Notes: generated from the sequence alone by a model not told the origin. A DNA stretch of 64,000 nucleotides from Acorus gramineus (GCA_030737835.1 CM060856.1:13185116-13249115); one strand, 5' to 3'. Shown: positions 23,862 through 37,064, counted from the first letter of the stretch. Numbers and translations: made by a program.

Positions 23862-25084
23862 TAAGCATGTCAACAGATCAGATATGATAAGATTTGTATC
23901 ATATCTAAATCATTCGGATATGGATGTTAATTTTTGGATTCGGATATCTTTGGATACAAATCAGATATAGATTTTTTTTCAGATAATTGACATGTTTAAA
24001 TATTAATTTAAATAATTAAGTGATATTAGAAAAATATGAAAATTAAAATTAAGATTTTAATGCTTATTCTCTCTTATGGATAGTATACATTGAATAGAAT
24101 TATAACATATCATGATTGTAATTAATTATACAAAATAACAAATATGAATAATATAACAAATATATATTTTTGTATTATACGTCGGATATTGATATTTTTC
24201 AGATACATATTGGGGTCGGATTGGAATTTTATTTTTTGGATAATTGAAAGTCTTACCGATATATTTATAAGTTATTTCCTTTACCTATTATTTCAAAGTC
24301 ACCACAAAAAAAATAAATTACGTGATATGTTTTGAAAGCTAAGAATGGATGGAAGCTAATGAAAGAGAAGAAGATGGAGAGACATAGACAAAGAGAGAAG
24401 GGCAGAGGAGGGGGTGAAGCAACGGCGAGGGACGCTAGAGAGGCGGTGGGGTAAACAGAAAGAGAGAAAGGAGGAAAAAGAGAGGGAGAGAGAAAGAGCC
24501 ATGAATGATAGAGTGAAAAGGGAGAAATGGGGTGGAGGGGTGGACTCTCTCTCCCTCCCTCCCTCTATTTCTCTCTGACCACCCCATTGCCCTTTCCTCC
24601 CCCCATCTAATTGCCGCCGTCTCTGTCCCATTAGCTAAATCCGATTCGAATCCGTATCCAAAAAATAAAAAATATCCGATATTCAAAGATCCGGAGTGCG
24701 GATATGGATATCAGTCTATTTGATCCGAAAAATATCCGTATCCGACATATATTACAAAAATATATATATTTGTATTATATATTGCTCATATTGTTATCTT
24801 GTATGATTAATCACAATGATAATATATTATAATACTATTAAATTTTCAATGTATGATGTTTGAAAGAGATAATAAGCCTTAAAATCTTAAATTTAATTTT
24901 GACATCTTTCTAAAATATCACTTGATTATCCAAATTAATGTTAATATTCAAACATGTCAATTATCCGAAAAATATCCGTATCCGAAGGGATCCGAATCCG
25001 AAAATTAATATCTGTATCCGAATCTGAAAGTTAGGATATGGATATTAGCATATTCGATCCGTATCCGTCCGATTGACATGCTTA
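23862..25084. mobile_element. 1.2 kb foldback element with long arms
   Basis: Begins TAAGCATGTCAA and ends with the exact reverse complement TTGACATGCTTA. The arms (about 23862-24220 and 24700-25084) are diverged inverted repeats rich in GGATACGGATATTTTTCGG-type motifs. The centre (about 24330-24620) is a GA-rich block with no recognisable gene. Non-autonomous. No clear target duplication could be seen, so superfamily is open (hAT-like by the style of the ends). Confidence 0.65.
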
Positions 25085-26443
25085 ATCAGCTACCACCGCC
25101 TCCGTCCCCTCCTCCACCCTTCTCTCTCTCTCTCTTTTCCTCTTACCCCTTCTTTCATGTTTTATTTTAAATCTATCATCCATTTTTTTTAGTGGTGTGT
25201 TTCAAGTAAAAGGTGGGGAAATAACCATTCTCATATTTATTGGCAGAACAAAACCACGAAGACTGAAAAAACGAGAGATTTTATAAAAGTTAACATAATG
25301 CAGTCATCTTTATAGTATTTTAGATTTTGTGTTGCTCTCATAATGCTCTTAAACAAAATTTGAAACATTTATTGATGATTCAATGGTGATTAAAAGTCAC
25401 AACAAAAGTCAAAACAAATTTACCGAGAACTCTCAACTTAATCAAAATTCACATTGATCACGTGACATGGTTATATAGATCAGTAGATTACTAAACCATC
25501 ATTATCTGAAAAATTCCACACTACTAACAAGTTAATAAAAATTTAATCCATAAATGATTATTAATTACTTGATAGAAATGTGTAATCCATTCATTCACGA
25601 TTTGGCATGAATTTATTCATTTATTTATTTGGTAAAATTTGATATGAAAATTTTGACATTATAAGCTCAGTCGAGGATAACCAGGTAATTTCATCCAAAT
25701 CGAGGGCTGTAACTTAGGCAGGTTGGGTTCAGGTTGACCCCAACCAAAATCCAACCCGAAATTTAAGATGCTCAACACTAACCCTACCCAACCCAAATTT
25801 TAACCCAATGAACCCAACCCAAATTAACTAGCGAAACCCGAACCAATCCCCGAAACTCGATTTTTAAGCTTAGCTCATAAAAATATATCCCAAAACAAAT
25901 GATGTATATTTTTAACAAAAAAATAACACACAGATTTCACAATTTTGTGATCCAACGATGGAGATTTAAGGTAAATAATCAAGTATTAATGGTCGATGAT
26001 CCATATAGAATATCATGAGTTTCCACTAAGGATTCAAGTTGGGTCGCCTATGATGTCAACTTGAATCCAACCTGATTTTATAAGTGACTCAAATTCATCA
26101 ACCCAAACTCAAACCTAAATTTAGAACCCAACAAACAAAATTCAAGTTCAACCTTTCAGAATTTGGTTGGACATAACCCAAATCGCCGTCCTACCTAAAT
26201 CACCTAAATTAATAAATATAATTTTGCAAGGAGAACCATTAAAATGATAAAGCCCAGTCCCCATTTTTTAGGGCATCATAAAAAAACCTGACAAAAGGCG
26301 GCAACAGAAGTGACTCGCTTTCGACTCCCGTCTCTTCTTCCCTCCATAGAAAAAAGACAACACTTTGACCCATTCATTCCCAAATGGGGCCTCTCCCTCC
26401 ACCCCCTCTCTTCCCAAAATAACCCTCTAACCCTCTCCCCCCC
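25085..26443. other. Intergenic before the polymerase gene
   Basis: AT-rich, with a probable eroded non-autonomous element at about 25690-26200: GGGCTGTAACTTAGG...GGTTGGGTTCAGGTTG at the left and GGTTGGACATAACCCAAATCG at the right, with many AACCCAA repeats. The last 150 bases are CT-rich (CCCTCTCCCCCCC), as expected for the promoter and leader of the downstream gene. Confidence 0.4.
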
Positions 26444-29400
26444 ATGTCGATCTTCCACAGAACCAAGTCCTCCATCTCCCGCTCTCTCTCTCACCGCTTC
26501 GAAACCCTAACTTCCGTTCTCCTTCGTAAGCCGGGACGCCCGTTCTCCGGAGAAGCGGTGGTCGTCAACGGTGAGATGAAGATGGATTCGGTAGTGGGAG
26601 AACCTAAAAAAGGTAACTTTCGGCTTCCGCTGATGTCGCGGTTAGGTCATTGATTCTAATGGAGGATCCCGATGTCAGGTTGCGTTGACGTCTCGAAGTG
26701 GAAGGCGGTGAACGCCTTGGATTTCGGGGTCAGGAGGTCGGACATACCACCTTTTTCGTGGACTGTTATCGACACGTTGAGAAAAAAAGGTGTTTTTTTG
26801 TTTGTTTGTTTGTTCATGTGTTCCTTTTTTTGTATGGTTTTATCAAATGTTGCAGGTTCAGGAAGTCTTAGCTTTCAATGTTACTTTTAAGGCGTTCATT
26901 AATGGGCACTTTGTTTTGTTGAAGGAGACTTCAGTTTTGTCATCGTAATGCGTTGGCTTTGGGGGGGAGACATAGTTCTATTATTTGCCTTTTTGTTTTA
27001 TTTGTTTGTTTGTTTTTAGTGTTTTGGGTTTTGGCCATATAGATGTCATTCTTTCTGGAACACATAATCGTATGAAATCATTTTTTTTTACTAAAAAACG
27101 GTTCTAAACAGTAGTTTGAAGTATTTAGTTTATAGTGAATTGATTGGCTTTTGTGTGTAGAAAGCTTCATAATTGCTTTTAGGAAAAGTTGGTGGTAGGA
27201 GCTATTAAAAACTTTATAAAGGTGACTTTATTTGAAATTTGATTTTCGATTCCTGGTGTTGCATGAGTGTTTTTTTTTTTTTTTTGTGGTGAAGAGGAAC
27301 CCCAACAGGAGTTGAGAAAACTCTGGGAAGGAAGTCTCTAGCCAAAGAGACAACCCTGTGTGGTCTGGTGTGACACTGTGACCTTAGTTGTAATCACATG
27401 TAATCTAATTTTAATTCTTTTGGGTTTAAAAGCAATGTATTCCGCTATGGAATTTTAATTCAGGTCATTGTGGTGCATTTCATTATGCTGTAAAATTTAA
27501 GAAATGGATAAGATATTTTAGGAGCTTGGCTTCTACGAACAGTTTATGGTGTTTAAGAATATGTTTTTTTGTGTGAAAATGCAATGTAGGTATTGCACTG
27601 TATCACATTTTTGCCAAGGGCCGTTCTTTCTGCCTTAACTATTTTGATGCTCACACTTAGATCCATCTAATAATCTGTTATACTGAAATGCGTGACCTGT
27701 GAAGAAATGACCTTTTTTTTTATTATTATTATTGATGAATGCAGGGTTTGATGCCTATCTTGTTGGTGGCTGTGTGAGAGACTTACTTCTGAAGAAAATA
27801 CCAAAAGATTTTGACGTGATCACTACTGCCAATCTCAAGCAGGTTTTCCAACAAGCTAGACTACTAGTAACTCATAAAGTTGTTTTTATTTGTATTAGAA
27901 ATGCTTAACCGCTGCTGATACATTTTGGCATTTTGCAGGTCAAGAAGGCATTTTCCCGTTCCTTGATTGTGGGAAAGAAGTTCCCAATATGCCATGTGCG
28001 TGTGCAAGGATTCCTTGTTGAGGTTTGTAACTTTTATGAGAAGTTATTATTCTCTGTTATATTCTCGTTATCTCGTGTTCAAATGAGAATCCAACTAATC
28101 ACATTAAGAGTACTGAGTACATCTGCTTCAAATAGGAGAAATGGTCATTGCCCCAGTTTTTTCCTTAAATAATTGATGGGTAGTTTTGTGATCATAATCT
28201 TTTCCTCCTCTTCTTTTTTTTCTAAAGGTCAGTGCCCACCCCCTTTAAATTTTTTTTTATTTAAAACAGTGATTAACTCGTACATGATGGATTAATGCCT
28301 TACTTTCAAAGGGAAGAAAAGAAGATCAAGTATCTTCATGAAAAAAAAATAACCAAGGAAAACTACACACAGGCATGTCATACCAAGACTGAAGACTCGT
28401 AGTTTCAGCTCTGAGCTTCACTTTGCACCATTTCTTGAAGTTACACAGAATTGCGTGCTATGTGTTTTTAAATGGATTGTCTTCTCCATTATCAGCACCT
28501 GGCTTTGAAAATGGTTCAAATGTTGCATTTCCTGTAAATGATTTGGTTGAAATGTTACATGAAGGCCTTACTTTCAAAGGGAAAAAGGAGATAAGGTATG
28601 TCCATGAAAAAAAATAACTAAAAAAAAAAGACATGCTTCTCATACCAAGACTCTTAGTTTCAGGCTTCAGCTCCAAGCTTCACTTTGCACCATTTCAAGT
28701 TACATAGAATTGCGTCCCATGTGTTTTCAATGTGGATCGTCTTTTCCTTTACCAGCATCTGGCTTTGAAATTGGTAGAAATGTTGCATTCCATGTAATTG
28801 ATTGAATTGTTGACTGACTTTGACATTGTAAGCTATTATCTTTCAGGTGTCCAGTTTTGATACGTCTCAAAGTATTGCAAAAGAGAATGGAACAAAGTTT
28901 CTGGATACACCAAGTGGCTGTAATAAAAAGGACATTGTACGCTGGAGAGATTGCATGCTACGTGACTTCACAATTAATGGGTAAATTTCAATATTCCTTA
29001 TGCGTTATGCATGTCACATAATGTAGCATTTTTTCCCCCCTTCCTGGGAATGAATCTTGTATATATTCTTCTTACCTTGAAGAATAGTTGAGGAAATTCT
29101 GAGATTTCTCTGATCAAATTATTGTTAGTAACTTAGTGACTTATGCAATGCAGATTGTACTATGACCCCTTTGCCAATAGAATCTATGATTATGTCAGTG
29201 GGATAAGGGACGTAAAACTCTGCAAGGTGAAAATCACATGATTTTTTTTTCCATTTGTAATTTCTCATTTTAAATTTATTTATACCTTTCACAAATTTCT
29301 AATTGCAAATTGGCAATTCTTATACAGCTACGGACTATTAGTACTGCTCATTTGTTTTTAGAGAAACAGGGCGGTATGTCTTCCACCCTTTCTTTTGCAT

Positions 29401-32400
29401 CCATGGATTGCCTCATGATTTTTGTTGCTCTACTATTCGTTCTGCAGTTGTAGTAAAATATATCATCTGTTAATCGACTGAATAATCTATATAGTGCAGC
29501 AAATGTCTTGCGGGGCATTAGAATTGCAGCTCGTCTCGGTTTGGAAATTTCTGAGGAGACTGCAGCAGCTATAAAACTTCTTGCTCCATCTGTATCCAGT
29601 ATAGTTAAGGTAATTCTATGAATGATATCAGTCTGTGGACCATTTTTCATGTTTATGCTGTTCTTGTTTAAGCATTATCATCTCTCTTTTTATTGATACA
29701 ATTTTCTTTGTACATATAGGTAAGATTGATAATGGAGATGAACTATATGATGGCTTACGGTGCGGCTGTCTCCTCTATCAATTTATTGCAGAAATTTAAA
29801 GTTCTTGACATTTTGCTTCCAATTCAGGTGAGCATGTTTTCAATTATGCTCTATACTTTAAATTTCTGATTATAGATATTGCGAAAGACTAATTAGAGAC
29901 ATTCTATTCCAATTTTGTTCCTGGTCACAGGCTACTTATCTAGCTCAACAAGCAAAGAAAAACTTCTCTCAAAATTCTACCATGCTAATGGTAATCTTTT
30001 ATAATTTATTCTTCTTAGACATTCTTACACTTAGCACCTTTGTTTGTCGCTCATTGTATTTATTTTGATCTCATACTACAGTTTGGGTGGATCTAGATTT
30101 AGGATGGGACATTTATTTTTTCTGTGCATCTATCTGAGTCATAGACAAAGACACATTCAATTAGGAATTTGGGTACACTCTTTTTAGGAGTATCGAATTA
30201 TAAGAAGAGGAAAAGGGGAGCATGGATATTTGCACTTTTAGCCTTGCAATAGTAAGAGAAATATCAATGAGGAAGAAATTTGTCTGTCTTCATTCAAATC
30301 ATTTTTCTATTATGCTTTCGTTTTTGTGAAATGGTAACTGCTCTTACAATGCACTATTTGCTCTGATATCAGATCTGTTTGAACGGGGCAACATTTAAAC
30401 TGAATCAGTTTATGGCCATTGTATAATTCAGATGTTAAAGAGTGGCCATCAGAATCTCAATTGTGATAAAGTGGAAGGGGCTTGTCAATTATTAATTTTA
30501 TTGGCAGTAACGTCTAGTTAAGTTCCATTGTATACACAGTTTAATTGATTTTACCAGCACTGCACCTCTAATTGATTTTTCTTTATTTCCACTTCATCAT
30601 TAACCCCTAATATATGCCTTTTTGTCTTTCCCACTGGATGTATACCAAGTTAGTAAATTTAATGGACATTTGATCTCTTTTTTCAGGTTAAAAACTCCTA
30701 TATCTGCATTGTCACGAACACTACATTTCTAGCAACTAAAGTGCACAAAGTAACTTGTGATTGTAAAATCGTTACAGTGACTCAATCTTGCTTGCTTTAT
30801 CATGTTGTTGTAATATACAGAGTTTGCTCAACTCAAATTTGTTTCCCAAAGTCTGCTGATATCCTGGATTCAAAATTTAAAACATCATTCACTATCTCGG
30901 TCTTCATATATTATAAAAGATACTGTACAGTAACGTTGACTATAGTATTTTATTCTGCAGTATGTGTCATGCTGTCCCGCACTCGATTGTAAGTAGTATT
31001 GCAGTCTATTGGGAACGTATGACCGTTTCTCTGTTCTTAGATATTGTGTCTAATATTGAGTTAACTAATGCAGACATTATAGTTGATCACATAAGCCATG
31101 TTTTTCAGCCACATGGGTTTGTAGGGCTACTGTTATTGACTTATTTTTAAAACTTGAACATTATATACATGTAGCTCTTCTTTCTTTTTAATACTGTTGA
31201 TTTAATTTCTCGCAGAAATTATTTTCCAGTGTTGATAAGTTACTTGCTCCTAATTGTCCCTCAGATGGCATATTATGGTGAGGCAATGTTACATTCAGTA
31301 TGTGTTGGTTATTGAGTCAAAATTCTTCCTTTATTTTCCTATTTCCCATGTTCAATGCAGCTCATTATTGAGTTTATTATTTTTCCTCTGATGGCCATCT
31401 TTGACACATGTAAATCTTATTAATTTTTATTTGTGATTTTAACAGTAGCATTTATCTCTTAGTATACTTCATTATGGTTGGGTGTTAGTTTTGGAGTTCA
31501 GTATGATGGAAACATAAAAATTTATTTCAAGCCAAATGAGTCCTCAGTAGCTATACATCTCTGTTATTTCATAGGATATGCTGTAAAATATATTATAAAC
31601 ATCATGATGGTTGACACTTTTTCTTCTTTGAGGGATGAGTGGGATATATAACGAGCTGTCTTCCACATTCATGATGGTGTTCCTTGGTGCATGCTCTCTG
31701 CAAATGGAAGGGTGTTGTTGATGAAACAAGGTGGGGTGAATGCTAAATTAGCAAAAAGGGGAATGCTTTGGAGTTAAAGTAGTGAATACTTTGAAATTAG
31801 TTGAATGAAAACAAAATATATGGAATGTAGTATGGGAAGAGGTTCTTTAACTAGCATTGATACAGGAACTAACCCAAATGTGCACCTTCAAGTATCTTGG
31901 CCCAGTAATGCAAGGTGATGGGTCATTGATGGAGATTAAAGATGATTGAAAGAAGTGGATAAATTTGCCTGGGCAATTCTTGTGATCAGAGTATAAAGAG
32001 GGGGTCTGAGAAAGAGGGCTAAAATCTCGCAATCCTTTATCCTGGCCGGGGTATGGACGATTTGGTTGATGAGAAATCATGTCATTTTTTTAAAGGCGGC
32101 TTTCTGTTGTTTTGCTTTGTTTTTCTTTCTCTTTGATCTGTACCATCTTATAGCATATTTAATGTGGAGCCATAAATAAATAAATAAATAATAAATAAAA
32201 CTTGTGATCAAAGTATTAGAAAAAGGAATATTTTTTACCACAATCGGAATGTTTTGCTGTAATTTGTGAATCAGAAGGACATTGAGGTGGATGTGTGGTA
32301 GGACTTCAAATGATAAAAAGATTTTGAAGATTGAGGTTTTTGGATGATGTATGGAGTACCTCTATAGGAGAGTGATTGGTCAGCATCATCTTAGGTGGAT

Positions 32401-34373
32401 TTGGAAATGTACAATGTTTACTACCCAATGAACCTGTAAGAAAGGTCAAGCAAAATATTGTAAATTCCTGAATGGCAATTGAAAGAGGGGAGAAAGATTT
32501 AAGAAACTTGGATGGAGGTACCTAGGAAGGATATGAAGGATGGTAATATAAGAAACTATGGCATGCTTGGATTCTTAAAGCTGACCTCAAATCTGTGGGA
32601 AATAGTATATGTTGATTCTACTCTTTACACCATTAACTGGTGGACATAGAGATTAGCTCTAACTAGGTTCCGTCTTTGATTCCGAAATCAATGTTCTAAA
32701 TCTTTATATTAAGCGTGAACCGTGAACCCTTAATTTGCTGATGGATTTTTTTGTGCAACAAGATCAGATGGTTGAATTCTGTTTCTTAGCTGAGTTATGC
32801 AGAAGATTACACTGAAAGGCTCAATAATATTGTTTTCTGGGTAGGACTCCTTGTTTGACAGGAGACAAATATACTTGTGCAAATTGGATATTGATGAGCT
32901 AGTACAATTTTATTATCATTTTACCTACCATATTTGTTACCAAAGTATCTCTTCTTTTTTTTCTTTGTTTCTTTTTTGTCCGGGGGGTTAGGGGGTGACG
33001 CTCTGTCTTCTGGGCTTCCTTTTACCCCCTTTTAATTATTTTTTTTTGTATTCTTGCTGAGGTTCTTTACCAGTCATTTTTCTCACACTTTACTGTTATA
33101 ATGTTCGAGAAGTTCACTTCATGGCTGTATTTTTCTAGTCAAAGAATTTTACTGTTTAGACCATCATTTACCATATTGCCGGATTCTAGTTATTATTTTT
33201 TATATTAAATATTCGTTGAGGACACTCATTGAATTTTCTGGTTTGTTGCTTGGGCTTGATGCAGGGTTGCGGTGTTGGCATTTCACTTGGCATTAGTAAA
33301 TCATCCTCAAGATGCCTTCGTGGTGTGGACTTTTGCTTCTATCCTATTCCATGGAAGCTGGACCAAAGCAGTGGAATCTGTGAAAAATGTTCAAACACAA
33401 CCCCAGTTTTCTCCTGAAATTTTGAAGTCATCTGTGACCAGGTCAGATGAATGTCTAGAAGAGAAGGTTCGGGATCTTGCTTCATTGGTGATTTCTTCTA
33501 TGGATGTTTTTGCTGTCAAAGATGCTCTTCGCCAATACATGATCAAACATCCAGACTGTCCGAGTTCTGGTTTGGTAAGTGCCAATAATCATGTGGCACC
33601 GTATTTTCTCGAAAACATCCGGGTCATTTCATTCTTATTGTTTTCATGTGCTTGTCATGTTCTTCTCTTCAGTGGATTTTATGACCATAATTTCAGAGTT
33701 ATAGGTTACTGAAATCACATACTAACACATTCTAACACTGATATTTCTTGCACTTCCAAGAAAATATTCACATCCAAGCAATTCAAAATTGATGTGATTT
33801 TCCATCCGTCTCCAGGTATTCACATCCAAGAATGTGCGCCAGAAAGTGGCTCGACTTTTCGACATTTTCGAGATTGATATCAGCTCATATGCCTGTGAGC
33901 GGAAGACGTACAACATCAATTACCGGTTGCTGGCAAAGGGGGATGTAAAAGAGACCAGATTTGTGCTTGGCAAAGTCATCACTGATACCATGAGCTGTGG
34001 GTCTTCTTTACAAGAACAAGAAGCACAAAAAGCGGTCATCAAGTGTAATGCAGAAAAACAAAAGAAGGGGAGTGGCGCACCGAGTCCTGACATTAAAAAA
34101 CAAAGAGAAGACACGGTCCCAAATAAAATCCAAATCAAGAAGTCGGTTCCGGTAGGTAATACAAGCCATAAACAAAACAAAAGACAGAAAGTGAGATCAG
34201 ATGGGAGCCATAAACGAGGACGAACACAGGAGGTGGTTGTGGCGAAGAAAAGGTGTACTGAAGAACAAAAACAAGCTGCCAGTGTGCCGAAAATTGTCAA
34301 ACAAGAACAAAAACCAATGGTTGGCAAGGAGAAAGAGAAGGCCCGTCCTTCTTTATCTAGGCTATTTATGTAA
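26444..34373 (+). CDS. Poly(A) polymerase I / CCA-enzyme family nucleotidyltransferase, 640 aa, probably organellar
   Basis: Class II nucleotidyltransferase that adds A or CCA to RNA 3' ends. Thirteen exons: 26444-26612, 26679-26789, 27745-27842, 27939-28022, 28847-28980, 29154-29226, 29328-29373, 29500-29609, 29720-29827, 29931-29990, 31216-31277, 33265-33574 and 33816-34373 (1923 bp, all frames match). Motifs: GGCVRDLLL at 101-109, catalytic DFD at 115-117, RDFTINGLYYD from 193 (RRD-type motif), [11 protein letters not shown] at 242-252, [10 protein letters not shown] after it. The spacing and the FPICHVRV segment look closer to bacterial PAP I than to cytosolic tRNA CCA enzymes. The N-terminus ([15 protein letters not shown]) is Ser/Arg-rich and nearly acid-free, a likely mitochondrial or plastid transit peptide. 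The C-terminal 120 residues are Lys-rich and disordered. Intron 1 is only 66 bp. Arabidopsis relatives are annotated polynucleotide adenylyltransferase family. Exact substrate is unknown. Confidence 0.92.
31857..32640 (+). mobile_element. Degenerate non-LTR retrotransposon (RTE-like LINE) 3' fragment in an intron
   Basis: Broken reverse-transcriptase C-terminal coding sequence, sense to the host gene and lying in its intron 11. Recognisable pieces: [15 protein letters not shown] (from about 31882), [15 protein letters not shown] (32276-32320), IGQHHLRW (about 32375-32400) and [11 protein letters not shown] in another frame near 32500. These follow the order FKYLGS, MLRW.CG, LRWFGH typical of plant RTE-type LINEs. 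Many stops and frameshifts; ends not defined. Confidence 0.7.
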
Positions 34374-36402
34374 CTTGAAATTTTGTTTGAAAGTTGGATT
34401 TCTATGTTAATTATTGATTATTAGGCGCCTTTAAATCTGGTCGAGCAACTTTTTTCGGTTGAAATCTTTTTCATTTTTTAAGCATCTGATAGTACAAGTT
34501 CGGGCCAGCTTAATGTTTTTGCAGGTTATGAAGAATCAGTTAAATTTGCTCAGTAGATAGATCAATGATCTGCTAAGTATGAAAATGTTGTGTACAATAT
34601 TATCTCAAGCTCCGCGTAAGATTATTTGCTTGCAAAACTTTAAATAGTCAATTTGAACATTATAGATGGGTGTGTAAAACTGTGGCTTATTGGAGTTTTT
34701 CATCCAGTATGAACTCCTCGAGCAGCAGAAACTATTCTGTACAATTTAGCATGTATGATTTATGATGGCTTGGTTAGTCTAGTCTAGTACTAGTATAAAA
34801 CTTGACATGTTATTTCTAGACTATTCATATTTTATGCAACCAAAAAAAAAAGAAGAAAAATTAAACACTAATGATTACGAAAGAAGAAAAACATAATCAA
34901 ACATAAACTATGTCTATGACTATTTATCCTAGAATATCGTTTTATTTTGAATAAAACTGTATTGCAGTCGAAACAAGCAATTATGAGACTTCATAAGAAA
35001 GTTGTCATATTTTAGTATTTATTAAATTGAAATTACTTGCTAAAATATGTGTGAGATGAAATTCGAAAAATTTTGTTATTTAAGAATTTTATTTAAATTT
35101 ATTTTGGTCTATAAAAACTCACTAATAATCAAGTGAACAATCTCACATATGTAAGTGAATGAATGAACTGTTCCACAAAACCATGTGCATTCTCACATCC
35201 CCCACACATCCATTTCAAAACCTCAAATTATAGTTTTCGGTGTCAGTGGTCCTCATGAGCTGTCTCCATTAATTCGTCGATATTATATGTTCAGTTTGAT
35301 ATTATATGTTCAGTTTGATATCCATCTTTTGAATCAACGCCGTTCATATTGTAAATCAAAATTACTCAATCAACCCCACGTGAAGAAAAGCCAACCACAA
35401 AATGTTACTTGCAGTTTTATCTACACTTGTAGTAGTCACATTTTAAATGTATGTTCTTAAGTAGATATTAAATGAATTAAATGTGCTCATTTACACAAAA
35501 AGTTTTTTTAAAAAATCACATCATTTATCAATAAATATACATAAAACAATAATCTAATTGTGCCTGCATTCAAAAATTGTGTGTAATTACACATTTAGAA
35601 AAATGTTACACATAGTGGGTATTGATTTACCGTCCTGATTTAAGTTATATTAACCATGAAAAATTAAATTTTATCCATGAAAATTTTCCACCCAGTTGAT
35701 TGATGAAGGACCCATAAAAAATTGGCATTGGGCGTCTAAGACGCGTTTAACACGTTTCTTCACAAAATTCTGGCATTTAAAAATCCGTGAAAACAATGCT
35801 TTTCAGATGCTGGGTTTGGGGGATGGCTTCTAGAAAAGCCTACATTTGAGTCTCATATCTAAACTAGATTTAATATGAAATGTAACACTTTTTTAAAGAC
35901 GTTAAAGGTGTGCATTTAGTTGAAAATTCCATATTTGGGATTCCAAAAAATTGACATTAGACATTGAAGACACATTTCATATATTAATTCACAAAAATTC
36001 TGACATTTGAGAAGTTGTGAAAACAATGATTTTCAGATACTGGGTTTGGGGATGACTTTTGAGAAAATCAACCTTCAGATCTCAGATCCAAAGAGAGCCT
36101 AAAATGAACATGTATCCTTTTTCTAAGATATTAAAAGTGTGCATTTATGAGGACATAAATACGAATAACATATTTGACAAGTATATTTATGTTTAAAACC
36201 CCACTATCGCTATTATAGGCCGTCTTTATATACAGTCTCATAATCTCGGATCTACAATAAGATATATGTTTCGTCTAAATAATAATTTTTTTTATAAATT
36301 ATTCATACAATTAATTTGATATATGTATTTTATATATAAAGATAAAGTTTTCATTACAATACATACTCATGTGAAGAATATCACTAAAAAAAACCCCCCC
36401 CC
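34374..36402. other. Intergenic between polymerase and cyclin genes
   Basis: Starts with the polymerase 3' UTR, then AT-rich sequence. Holds one clear tandem duplication (35716-36165, listed separately). No further gene was recognised on either strand. Confidence 0.5.
35716..36165. repeat. Diverged tandem duplication, unit about 229 bp
   Basis: ATTGGCATTGGGCGTCTAAG at about 35721 pairs with ATTGACATTAGACATTGAAG at about 35950. Shared landmarks include GTGAAAACAATG, TTTCAGATACTGGGTTTGGG (or its variant) and AAAGGTGTGCATTTA / AAAAGTGTGCATTTA. Roughly 80% similar by eye, so an old duplication. Non-coding. Confidence 0.65.
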
Positions 36403-36667
36403 TCCAACGGTCCAAAATTCATCATGACAAATCAAGTTGCACTGAACGGCGAAGATTGAGTGCCACGTGGAGGGTTGGAGCGTTTGTTTGGTCGCGACTC
36501 ATCGAAAAGTGAGGTCCGTGTAATAAAATAAAAACCCTTTCAAAGCGAAAGCCTACAAATTTTGAAATCTAAAGCACGTGCAAGGTAACCGTTGAGATCA
36601 CACTCTGCCATCAACGTGAATTTTCAACAGTCTAAAACATATCAACGGTCCAGATTTACTAGCCGTT
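36403..36667. promoter_or_regulatory. Cluster of five AACGG cores (MSA-type) upstream of cyclin B2
   Basis: AACGG occurs at 36406-36410, 36445-36449 and 36644-36648 on the plus strand and as CCGTT at 36589-36593 and 36663-36667. The first lies in TCCAACGG and the fourth reads TCAACGGTTA on its own strand, both close to the mitosis-specific activator consensus YCYAACGGYYA. MSA elements bound by three-repeat MYB (MYB3R) factors drive G2/M expression of plant B cyclins, so the cluster fits the gene 400-660 bp downstream. Confidence 0.7.
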
Positions 36668-36775
36668 GCTTTTAAAAAAAAAAAGCTTGGGTACCCCCCA
36701 AAGCAGCCCTTATACGGACAATATATCCGGTATTCACGTCTGAATTTCGTGCATAAATTTTTATTTTCAATCTAT

Positions 36776-36822
36776 AGAGAGAGAGAGAGAGAGGTGAAGG
36801 AAGAGAGAGAGAGAGAGAGAGG
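36776..36822. repeat. GA microsatellite in cyclin B2 promoter or leader
   Basis: Two GA tracts separated by GGTGAAGGA. It lies 240-290 bp upstream of the start codon, probably at the beginning of the transcript. GA tracts are often bound by BBR/BPC proteins in plants; no direct evidence for that here. Confidence 0.6.
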
Positions 36823-37064
36823 GATTCTATATGGGTTGTTGGTGGTGACAGATTCCTCTCTCTCAGAAGGCTAAATCTTTGGGGGTCTTGGATCAAAAAA
36901 GAAGATTTTTGGGAGATTTTTCACAAAAATTTTGGTGGGTTTTCTCTGAATCATCTTGATTTGTGTTTTTCTTGATGTGGGTCATCTTTTAATTTGGGAT
37001 TTGAAGCTTTTCTTGGGTTCTGATTGACAATTTTTGATGTGGGTGTGTCTCTATAGGGACAAAG

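Noticed and set aside
33920..34327. 135-codon minus-strand ORF
   Set aside because: Shadow of the Lys-rich last exon of the polymerase gene.
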